This document shows, in pieces, positions 21,148 through 28,436 of a stretch of 64,000 nucleotides of DNA (position 1 is its first letter; every line of letters begins with the position of its first letter). Source of the DNA: Cupriavidus taiwanensis (GTDB taxonomy: Bacteria > Pseudomonadota > Gammaproteobacteria > Burkholderiales > Burkholderiaceae); contig NZ_LT976853.1 of the NCBI RefSeq assembly GCF_900249755.1, forward strand, positions 284,011 through 348,010, given 5' to 3'. The position numbers and the translations under genes were made by a program. Under the pieces are notes generated by a model, which did no database searches, had not been told where the DNA came from, and saw only the letters and a list, made by a program, of their open reading frames with translations.

Positions 21148-21908
21148 ATCGGCGTTCCAGCCCCGACTCCGGCGACTTTGCCGAAGCCTGCCTTCCCGGC
21201 AATCTGCACCGCCCGCCGCACATGGAAGTCGCTGGTCACCACCACGATGGGGTCGGTGGCATCAACGCTTTGCCCCTCCAGCAATCGCCGGCTGAACACC
21301 AGGTTCTCCTCGGTACTGGTGCTGCGCCCTTCGCGAATCACCCTGTCCGCCGCGATGCCACGCGCAACGAGGTAGTCTGCCATGATGTCCGCCTCGACAC
21401 ACTGCAGCCCAAAGTCCTGCCCACCGCTCACTACGACCCTGGCGTCCGGCCACCTTCGCGCCTGCGCCAGCCCCTGATCCAGCCGCGCAATCAATGTTGG
21501 CGACGCCTTGCAGTTTGGCGTGCCAGAGCCAAGAATGACGACGGCCTTCACCGCCATCCCCGCCGGCACGGAAGTGCCCATGCCGCTGCGGATGCCATAG
21601 AAGAACGCCCCGACAGTGACTAGCCACACGGCAAACGCTATCCATCCAGCATGCCAGAGCCACTGCCGCCGGCGATTAGCCTTCCGCCATCGCGCGACGC
21701 CATTCCAGCACAACGCGAGTAGCAGGAACGCGATGCCAATGCACGCCGGCAACGTGATGCCGAAGTTGAACAGCCCCATCCCCATTAGTGCGACGGCATC
21801 GCCGAGCAGAACGGCGCCGACCAGGGCCAGGGCAAGGCGTAGCCAGCGCGTGCTTTGTTTCACTGCAGGGTTCTTCAGGTTGTTGGTTGCTGGATTATCG
21901 AGCGGCAT
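21075..21908 (-). CDS. YdcF/ElyC-like DUF218 membrane protein
   Basis: A 277-residue inner-membrane protein. The N-terminus has about three hydrophobic segments (about residues 20-45, 47-70 and 85-110). A DUF218 domain follows, with VVILGSGTPN, ARVVVSGGQD, the STSTEENLVFS segment and VVVTSDFHVRRA. DUF218 proteins such as YdcF, SanA and ElyC act around the cell envelope, and ElyC is linked to lipid-carrier recycling; the exact role here is unknown. ATG 21908 is chosen; a GTG at 21935 directly after the stop of the SWIM gene is an alternative that adds 9 residues. The 3' end overlaps the run-on tail of the broken ParE gene on the other strand. Confidence 0.8.
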   Translation of the reverse strand: MPLDNPATNNLKNPAVKQSTRWLRLALALVGAVLLGDAVALMGMGLFNFGITLPACIGIAFLLLALCWNGVARWRKANRRRQWLWHAGWIAFAVWLVTVGAFFYGIRSGMGTSVPAGMAVKAVVILGSGTPNCKASPTLIARLDQGLAQARRWPDARVVVSGGQDFGLQCVEADIMADYLVARGIAADRVIREGRSTSTEENLVFSRRLLEGQSVDATDPIVVVTSDFHVRRAVQIAGKAGFGKVAGVGAGTPIYLRYNAWLREYFAAISGWVLREY

Positions 21909-21935
21909 AGACCACTTGGTAGAGCGACACCACAC

Positions 21936-23708
21936 TCAGGACAACTTGTCGAGCAACTTGATGAAGTTGCGCTTTGCGCGATAGGTGTCGCGGATCTCTT
22001 CCAGTTCCCTGGCGAACTCGGCGCGCTCGTCCAACTTTGTCCGCAGGCTTCCGATGGCGCGCACGATTTCAAATGCCTCGTCATAGCGCGCGTTGCGCGT
22101 GCCGCGGTCGGCAGCGACCGGCAGCAGTCGGTGATAGAGGGCGATCGCGTCATGCGGATGCGATCTAGCGCGGAAGGCCGCCATCCGCGGCCAGATTTCC
22201 GTTGCCACCAGGCCGCCGAGGAAGGCGTCCCACGCCGCATCTGCCTTGTTTTCAGAGATGAAGAGTTTCACGAGTTCAGTGCGCGTTGGCGTCTCCCACG
22301 CACGGCGCTTCGATTTTCCGCGCGACTCCTCATTCTTGACGAGCGTCCACAGATGGGCCAGTGCACGCTCCCGGATCGCATCATGCCGATCGATGGCCGT
22401 AGCGACCTTCATCAGGTCAGCAAACCTGTCTGCCGTTGGATCCATCTCGAAGCGACGCCAAGCGAGCATAGCGGCCTCGTCGGAATCGCCGCGACGCAGA
22501 TATCCGTCGACGCAAAAGTCGAGCAGGCGCGGGTCGACATGCCCGGCCGGTTCACGAAGACCTCGCTCGGCCCACGCGAGGCCTTCATCCGGACGTCCGT
22601 GTTTCACGCAAGCTTCTGCGATCTGGAGAAAGCGGTACGGACTTGAAAGATCCTTGGCGAGAATCCGGACCAGTGCATCGATGTCGCCGTCATGCTGTGC
22701 CAGGGCTTGCATGGCGTTCTCGAGATGCAGTCGACGCGTCTCGAATGACTGGTCAGGGTCTTTGCCAGGAGCAAGCGGGGCAAGCGCTTCCCATGCCTCG
22801 CTGACGAGTTTGCGATAGCGGCTCAACCCGCTCTTGCCCAGCGGTTCTGCGTAAGCCGGCAAGACATTGTAGAAAGTATCCCATTGCCCTTGCGTCTGCA
22901 GGCGGAACAGCCGCTCCGCAAGCTTCAAAGGGTCGGGGCGGGTCTGGCCGCATGCGTCGAGATGGACGGCCGCCAGTTCCAGGATGCCGGGCATCACGCC
23001 TCCGCCGGAATCGTCGATCTGCTCAAGGCTCTTCTCCGCGCCGGCAATGGCCAGTTCCGTGAGTTCGACGACGTCCGCGGCGTGCGGTCCGGCAAGCCGC
23101 TGGCGCAAGGTATCGGCGAGCGACCACAGGCTGCTGCCATATTCGTCAGCCTCGTTCCAGGCCAGCGGCCGGGCGATGCGCGTTACCTGCTGCACCGCGG
23201 TTCTCATGCTAGGCAAATCTGACTGCGCTGTACGTGCGGCAAACAGCAACTTGTCGCGTAACGTCCGATCAAGCTCGGCGGCCTCCAGCAGCAGATCCTG
23301 AAGCGCACTCTTGTCCAGCGTTTCCACGTATTTACGAATCACCTCACCGTAGGTCTTTCGTTTCTTGCGTGGTTTCTCCCGGCTGGTCTCTTCGGCATGG
23401 AACACCTCTTCTCCCGAGTTTTCGAGCCAGGCGAGTGCAACCGCTACCGCGTGTTTGCAGAAAACACCTTCATCGCCCACCGGACAATTGCACGAATAGG
23501 CGAGTCCGCCATCGCCAGCGACGGCCAGCTGTACACGGTAACGGTGCGTTCCGCGTACGCTGGCGCGAACGGCGCCTTCACGTTCCTCAACGCGGGACAC
23601 GGCACCATCATGGAAATAGGCCACGCCGCGCTCGAACGACCCGGTATCGGCAAGCGTCTGAACTGCGGCGAGTGTGAGAGTCTCAGTGAGTGTTGCAGGG
23701 GTGGACAT
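21936..23708 (-). CDS. SWIM zinc-finger protein with helical-repeat C-terminus
   Basis: A protein of 590 residues from ATG 23708 (an ATG at 23720 is also in frame). The SWIM zinc site is at Cys73-x-Cys75 and Cys84-x-His86 (YSCNCPVGDEGVFCKH). A basic linker (SREKPRKKRKT) comes next, then about 450 residues of helical, TPR-like repeats, for example LQIAEACVKHGRPDEGLAWA. SWIM domains bind DNA or proteins; the substrate cannot be told here. It lies upstream of the ydcF-like gene on the same strand and its stop touches that gene, so the two are probably co-transcribed. It has no obvious tie to the Wadjet system apart from position. Confidence 0.78.
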   Translation of the reverse strand: MSTPATLTETLTLAAVQTLADTGSFERGVAYFHDGAVSRVEEREGAVRASVRGTHRYRVQLAVAGDGGLAYSCNCPVGDEGVFCKHAVAVALAWLENSGEEVFHAEETSREKPRKKRKTYGEVIRKYVETLDKSALQDLLLEAAELDRTLRDKLLFAARTAQSDLPSMRTAVQQVTRIARPLAWNEADEYGSSLWSLADTLRQRLAGPHAADVVELTELAIAGAEKSLEQIDDSGGGVMPGILELAAVHLDACGQTRPDPLKLAERLFRLQTQGQWDTFYNVLPAYAEPLGKSGLSRYRKLVSEAWEALAPLAPGKDPDQSFETRRLHLENAMQALAQHDGDIDALVRILAKDLSSPYRFLQIAEACVKHGRPDEGLAWAERGLREPAGHVDPRLLDFCVDGYLRRGDSDEAAMLAWRRFEMDPTADRFADLMKVATAIDRHDAIRERALAHLWTLVKNEESRGKSKRRAWETPTRTELVKLFISENKADAAWDAFLGGLVATEIWPRMAAFRARSHPHDAIALYHRLLPVAADRGTRNARYDEAFEIVRAIGSLRTKLDERAEFARELEEIRDTYRAKRNFIKLLDKLS

Positions 23709-23764
23709 GGAAGGAGGCATACCATTGAAGGAGTGCCGCAACGGACGGTGGATTGATGCGATGA

Positions 23765-23842
23765 TACCTGTCCGGGCGCTGCGAATCCTGCCCTGCGCGC
23801 AAGCCGCATCACTCGAGGCACATGGAAATCGCTGGTCATCAC
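23765..23842 (-). pseudogene. Fragment of a second ydcF-like (DUF218) gene
   Basis: About 26 codons on the minus strand read V-M-T-S-D-F-H-V-P-R-V-M-R-L-A-R-R-A-G-F. This matches the TSDFHV segment near the C-terminus of DUF218 proteins, including the intact copy at 21075-21908 (VTSDFHVRRAVQIAGKAGF). A stop lies directly before it, and the frame loses similarity after GFAAPGQV. It marks a recombination or deletion scar upstream of the SWIM gene. Confidence 0.6.
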
Positions 23843-23858
23843 CTAAGTCAGCGCGGCA

Positions 23859-26375
23859 CTAGTTGGCCCGTTCCTCCATAAACGCCGTAATCGCAGCCAT
23901 TTCTTCCTCTATCGCCTGCACCAGGCGAAACTGTCCCGCCAGGTCGTTATAGAGGTCCTGTGGTATCGACCCGTAACGAGCCGAATCGCTCAGCGTCCGG
24001 TTAAGCGCTTCGGATCGGGAGCGCGCCAGCTTGAGCTGCGGTTCCAGTTCCTGCATCCGCCTTTTCAATGCGCTGGCGTCCAGTCCGGCGAGCTGCGGGA
24101 AGTTGGCGCGGTAGTCCATGTACTTGTCGTCATAGACCGTCCGCCACCGCAGGTAGCCCCACATTGGCCAGAGCTCCCGGCCACTGGGCTGCTGCGGCAG
24201 TTGGCTGGTGTAGGCCGGATCCTTCAGCGCGGCGTCGACCGACTGGCCCTTGGCTTGGCGTTGACGCTTGAGGCGTGCGTGTGTCTCCAGCATCGCCTGT
24301 TCCTTATCGCTCAATGGCGGAGGCGGCAATGCCCCCATCTTGGCCGTCATCGGGCCAATCATTATGGGCGCAGCTTCCTTGCGGGCCGCTTTTGCCGCGA
24401 CCGCGTCGAGTTTGTCCTGTTGCTTGCGGTACCAGACGTCATCGTCGTCGCCCAGTGGCTTGAACCAGGCGCGGGAGTCGTGCGCGTAGCGGGAGAAGAG
24501 GACATCGATGGCAGGTGAGACATCCTTGTTTTCCCACGCTTGCTTCACGTCCTTCCAGCTATCGAACTTGATGCGGATTGCTCTCTTGCCTTGAGAGAAC
24601 ACGGTGGCGCCTTGCACGGCTCCCGATGGCGGAAGCCACGCGATTGGTCCTCCGGGCGCTTCGGGGACCGCCGCATGTACGGCCGGGCTTGTGACTTCAC
24701 CGGCGACGGCGGAGACCACAGAAGCCCCGGTCGAGGCCAAAGCCTCGGCAATCCATTTCGCGCCTTTTATCAGCCAGTCGGTGTAATGGCCGCTGATCCA
24801 GTCCGGCACTGGGTTTTCGTAGTTGACGTAACGTTGGACCCATTTCAGTTCCTCGGCCAGCTCGGCATCCGCCTGAATCAGGTCCGTGCGGTCGTTCGCG
24901 GGAGCGCGTTTGACGCTGGGCATGGCTGCCACTTTGCCAAGCTGGAGATGCCGCCAGCGTAGGAAGTAGCCGTAGTGGTGTCGGATCAGGTCCGGGGTTG
25001 TGGTGGGACTGACGCTGGAGGCGTCGGTGGCATCGCGGTAGGCGTTGAAGGCGGCGATGAGGTCGGGGTCGATCTTGAACTGGTCCTGCAGTTCGCCTGG
25101 TGCATCGGCCGGGCTCATCAGCGGGACCCCTGAGATGACGGCCTCACGGAACATATGCGCCAGCGCAATCTGAGACAGCTTGGTGCTGTCGTCAGGCGTC
25201 CCGTCTGCGCGGCAGCCGCGGCCCTGTTCGCCAGGCTCATAGCCCCCGCCCAGATCGGAGTGCACGCCTGGGTAGACGAATTCATCCACGTTGCTGCCTT
25301 GGGCGCTGTCCAAAGGGAAGGAGCCGCGTACTTCATGGCTGGATACCAGATGCACGCAGCGCTTGACTAGGTCTGGGCCGGGAATGCGCAGCCAGCGCTT
25401 CTGCGCCCAGGCGCCATGTCCGGAGACGATGGTTTCCATCATGCTCTGCGCGATGCCGGCGGAGGCGACGGTATCGAACAGCCCCAGGAAGTCGATCTGT
25501 ACGGGGATGCTGCACAGGCTGAGCTTTTCACCGTTCGCATCGCAGGCATCGCGCAGCCAGTTGCAGAACACCCTCGCCTGCGCGGCCCCTCGTGAGAAAC
25601 CGAAGACGTGCAGGTGGATTTGCTTGATGATCGGCTTGCGGTCTCTGGGCAGGTTGCCCAGAGCTTTAGCCAACGCAGCCTTGCGCTCGTTGAGTACGCG
25701 ACGACGGCCCTTGGTATTGACTTCGCGCCAGTTGGTACGGGCCACGGCAGTCAGGGAGGCAAGCGTGCCGACGCATGCGCGCAGGTCGCGGTCGAATTCG
25801 CCTTTGGCGCGGTACTTACCTTTCAATTCACGTTCGATATCGCCACTGCTGCCGAGTTTCGGGATCTGGATCTCTGGCGCGTTCATGTCCGCGCTCATCT
25901 GCCTGACGAGATCGCGGTCTGTAGGTCGATCAGTCAATGTTCGGCCGTGGTAATGAGCATGCAAGTGGTTATGGATTTGCAGCAGGGCCCAATTGATACG
26001 TGCTTCCCCGCCCCACCCGGCGGCAGCGCCGGCGACCGCTTGAATGCCGATCCCCACGTCGCCAACCTCGTTGTAGAAAGGCGTACCGACGCCTGCGGCA
26101 TAGCTACTGAAGCGAAGTTGCTTCAGTTCAGCCGGCTTTTTCTTTACCTCGAAGAGGTCGGCGAGTCTTGCAACGTTACTGTGTGCCTCTCTCGCCCGGT
26201 CGTTGTCCCTGTTGTTGCGCGTACCGTCGAAGAAGAACCCAAAGTGCAATTCTTCCTCACAGGGAGCTGGACTCCCAAGGGTTACCTTCAGCGTTGCGAG
26301 CCTGAAGAGCTTTACGTCGGGTGCGAGTTCAAACGGTGTAATGGGACAGTGCGGAGCGAAATGAACGGCAGTCAT
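23859..26375 (-). CDS. T6SS phospholipase effector, Tle1-like (DUF2235)
   Basis: An 838-residue predicted antibacterial lipase delivered by type VI secretion. The DUF2235 alpha/beta-hydrolase region shows GFFFDGTRNN (near residue 46), the nucleophile elbow FGFSRGAAQA (Ser261), FLGLFDTVAS (Asp301) and VYPGVHSDLGGGY (His372), a complete Ser-Asp-His triad. The C-terminal half carries hydrophobic stretches (about 560-600) and a helical tail, as in Tle1 proteins that insert in membranes. ATG 26375 is chosen (MTAVHFAPHCP); an upstream in-frame TTG would add 11 residues. It lies behind a DUF3304 lipoprotein, its likely immunity protein, and downstream of vgrG and a DUF4123 adaptor. Confidence 0.88.
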   Translation of the reverse strand: MTAVHFAPHCPITPFELAPDVKLFRLATLKVTLGSPAPCEEELHFGFFFDGTRNNRDNDRAREAHSNVARLADLFEVKKKPAELKQLRFSSYAAGVGTPFYNEVGDVGIGIQAVAGAAAGWGGEARINWALLQIHNHLHAHYHGRTLTDRPTDRDLVRQMSADMNAPEIQIPKLGSSGDIERELKGKYRAKGEFDRDLRACVGTLASLTAVARTNWREVNTKGRRRVLNERKAALAKALGNLPRDRKPIIKQIHLHVFGFSRGAAQARVFCNWLRDACDANGEKLSLCSIPVQIDFLGLFDTVASAGIAQSMMETIVSGHGAWAQKRWLRIPGPDLVKRCVHLVSSHEVRGSFPLDSAQGSNVDEFVYPGVHSDLGGGYEPGEQGRGCRADGTPDDSTKLSQIALAHMFREAVISGVPLMSPADAPGELQDQFKIDPDLIAAFNAYRDATDASSVSPTTTPDLIRHHYGYFLRWRHLQLGKVAAMPSVKRAPANDRTDLIQADAELAEELKWVQRYVNYENPVPDWISGHYTDWLIKGAKWIAEALASTGASVVSAVAGEVTSPAVHAAVPEAPGGPIAWLPPSGAVQGATVFSQGKRAIRIKFDSWKDVKQAWENKDVSPAIDVLFSRYAHDSRAWFKPLGDDDDVWYRKQQDKLDAVAAKAARKEAAPIMIGPMTAKMGALPPPPLSDKEQAMLETHARLKRQRQAKGQSVDAALKDPAYTSQLPQQPSGRELWPMWGYLRWRTVYDDKYMDYRANFPQLAGLDASALKRRMQELEPQLKLARSRSEALNRTLSDSARYGSIPQDLYNDLAGQFRLVQAIEEEMAAITAFMEERAN

Positions 26376-26411
26376 AATTTTGTACTTGGTACAGTAACGG
26401 GGACACAAAGC

Positions 26412-27002
26412 TCATTTGCGTTGCTCGGGGAGATCCTGCAGTGCCCGGTACTCCTCGCGATACTTTTTGGCGTAACAGGTCTCTCGATCTTTTGACGCTT
26501 TCCGTCTGAGGCAGGCGTCCGTTGGATCTTCCAAACGATATGGATCCGCTTCCCAGCCCGGAAGCCAGTCGGTCAAATATAGTTTGACCTCCTGATCCGG
26601 GTAAAACGCCACATAGAAATAAGACCCCCCTTCGGGCGGATACTTTTCGACCGGAACCTCTTTGGTATAGAGCGCCTTTTTGTCCTTCTCGAAAAGCTCA
26701 TCGTCGCTCCACTTGATCGTGACCTTAAAGTTGGGGTCCCATTGTTTGGGTACCGAAATTCCACCAATCCATTTTGTCCCGCCGGCGTTCGCCACCATCC
26801 CTCCAGCCCATTGACCATTGACGTACACCACGCCAATCGGAATGTCGGTGTAGTTGAGCACGCCGATCTGGCCGCCGAGTGTGTCGTCCTCTTCCTCGAC
26901 GGCGACCTTTGGCGCTTCAGTTTTGCCGCACGCGGCAATGCCCAGCAGTGCTATGGACAGCAATACAAGGAAAAGACATCGGATCATTCTTGTAGCCATC
27001 AT
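26412..27002 (-). CDS. DUF3304 lipoprotein, probable immunity protein of the Tle1 effector
   Basis: A 196-residue lipoprotein. The signal peptide ends in a lipobox LLGIAAC, so the mature protein is anchored by Cys25 and probably faces the periplasm. The DUF3304 core begins with GVLNYTDIPIGVVYVNGQW and includes SYFYVAFYPDQEV. DUF3304 genes commonly sit beside T6SS Tle1-type lipases, and a periplasmic lipoprotein is the right place to neutralise one. It is the only intact copy among three in this locus. Its start overlaps the end of a truncated effector remnant (ATGA at 26999-27002). Confidence 0.8.
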   Translation of the reverse strand: MMATRMIRCLFLVLLSIALLGIAACGKTEAPKVAVEEEDDTLGGQIGVLNYTDIPIGVVYVNGQWAGGMVANAGGTKWIGGISVPKQWDPNFKVTIKWSDDELFEKDKKALYTKEVPVEKYPPEGGSYFYVAFYPDQEVKLYLTDWLPGWEADPYRLEDPTDACLRRKASKDRETCYAKKYREEYRALQDLPEQRK

Positions 27003-27112
27003 TGTTTATCCCGTTGTAAGCACGGCATAGTTCGCATGGCCTGCTCGCTTTCTGACTGAGAGAGCTCGAACGGTTCGTTAGGGCAACGTGGAGCAGAGCT
27101 AGTGATGGTCAT
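26999..27112 (-). pseudogene. N-terminal stub of a second Tle1-like effector
   Basis: A 37-codon frame starting M-T-I-T-S-S-A-P-R-C-P-N-E-P-F-E-L resembles the first residues of the intact effector (M-T-A-V-H-F-A-P-H-C-P-I-T-P-F-E-L). After about 20 residues it ends in unrelated sequence and a stop (DKQ). The rest of the gene has been deleted. It overlaps the truncated immunity gene upstream and the intact one downstream by ATGA. Confidence 0.6.
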
Positions 27113-27408
27113 GCTGTAGCAACGTAGATTTGGAACGCGGCGGGGCCCCATTTCTTGGGTATGGCAATGCTGCCTGTCCAACTGGCACCCCCGGTGTGTG
27201 GCACTATCGATCCAGCCCATTGCCCATTCACATAAACTACGCCGATCGGCACGTCGGTGTAGTTGAGCACGCCGATCTGGCCGCTAAGCGTGTCGTCGTC
27301 CCTGACGGCGTGCTTCGGCGCTTCAGCTTTGCTGCACGAGGCCAGACCGAACAGTGCTGCGGCTAGGAATGCAAGGAAAAGGGGTCTAAGCATTCTTGGA
27401 AACATCAT
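27109..27408 (-). pseudogene. Truncated DUF3304 lipoprotein (second immunity copy)
   Basis: A 99-residue product with an intact lipoprotein signal (LFGLASC) and the conserved opening GVLNYTDVPIGVVYVNGQW. After the KKWGP position the sequence breaks into FQIYVATA and a stop, whereas the intact copy continues for another ~95 residues. The C-terminal half, including the YFYVAFY segment, is lost. It may still be exported, but it is probably a decaying orphan immunity gene. Confidence 0.65.
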
Positions 27409-27510
27409 TGTTTGTTAACTTCATGATTCGAATAGAACGCGACATAGAAGTATGCGCCTCGCGTTGGCGGATACCTTTCGACTGGAACCTATTTCGTATG
27501 CCTGTCTCTT
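27405..27510 (-). pseudogene. 3' remnant of a third DUF3304 immunity gene
   Basis: On the minus strand the frame reads T-K-stop-V-P-V-E-R-Y-P-P, then AYFYVAFYSNHEVNKQ and a stop. This aligns with T-K-E-V-P-V-E-K-Y-P-P and YFYVAFYPDQEV of the intact protein at 26412-27002. The codon for Glu has become TAG, and no 5' part remains. Its end overlaps the start of the second copy, as the other units do. Confidence 0.65.
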
Positions 27511-27522
27511 TACCCAGCGCCA

Positions 27523-28416
27523 TCACAGCGCACCTCCATCGCCTAGCCCCGAAAGCAAGTATTCCCGAAACGTCGATTCCGATTGTCGCGATCTACCCAG
27601 CCATTGCAGAAGCTCCGGCGCCTCCAGACTCGCCTCTCCCCTAGCCATCGCATAAAGCGCAAGCAGCGCGATATCCAACGCTGCTTCAATCCGATACATC
27701 CTGGCCACCCCACAGGACCGCGCCACAAGGCGATACGCTTCTGCCCTTTCAATCTCGGGAAGAAGTGCCTCCCGGTACATCAAGTCCAGCACAGCATCAG
27801 GCATGGCCGCGTCGACCATCCGGTCCAGCTCGTCCTGAGACAGCACCAGTGGCTCGTTCGGATATGCCTCGGGTTCGGCCCTTGGTTCTGCGAGAGGTAG
27901 CATCTCGAGCGCGCCTTCGCGGTTCACAAGATGCCACTGCACAAGCGGCGCAGTCAGCCGGTCCCACCCTTGCTGGCTCAAGACCGCAGGCAGCGCTGAC
28001 AGCACGCGCGTATCGGCAAAGCGCAGCAGATAGGGGGTGTCATCGTCCGCAATGATCGGCTGCAGGCAAGGCTGCCACAACGCCGCCAGGCGTTCCGCGG
28101 ATTGCCATGAGGCCACAAAGCTCAGCATCGGTCGCCCTTGGCAGTGCGTACCTAGCGCTGCCAGCAAGTCGCGCCGTTCGACGCTCGCCATGCCATCAAG
28201 CGGCAACAGGTAAGGCGATGCCGGCACCAGGTCGCGGAGCGCGCCGGCATCGCTGTACAGTGGATAACGCTGCGCCAGTGCCGTGAAGGGCCTGCCCTTA
28301 TGGTCAAACACGCCATCGACCAGGGCACACCAGTGGACGCTTGGCGTACCGTCGATGCGCTGTAGCAGCCCATCCAGCCATATCCCAGGATCGCGCGACT
28401 CGACTGCGTAATACAT
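27523..28416 (-). CDS. DUF4123 T6SS effector-loading adaptor
   Basis: A 297-residue protein of the DUF4123 (Tap/TEC) family, which loads a cognate effector onto the tip of VgrG and is not itself secreted. The typical N-terminus is visible: a short strand-rich opening, then WCALVDGVFDHK, ALAQRYPLYSDAGALRDLVP and SPYLLPLD. The start is ATG 28416 with GGAG close upstream. It begins 20 bases after the vgrG stop and lies before the effector genes, so it most likely serves the Tle1-like lipase. Confidence 0.85.
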   Translation of the reverse strand: MYYAVESRDPGIWLDGLLQRIDGTPSVHWCALVDGVFDHKGRPFTALAQRYPLYSDAGALRDLVPASPYLLPLDGMASVERRDLLAALGTHCQGRPMLSFVASWQSAERLAALWQPCLQPIIADDDTPYLLRFADTRVLSALPAVLSQQGWDRLTAPLVQWHLVNREGALEMLPLAEPRAEPEAYPNEPLVLSQDELDRMVDAAMPDAVLDLMYREALLPEIERAEAYRLVARSCGVARMYRIEAALDIALLALYAMARGEASLEAPELLQWLGRSRQSESTFREYLLSGLGDGGAL

Positions 28417-28436
28417 AAGAGCTCCGGCAAAAGTCT

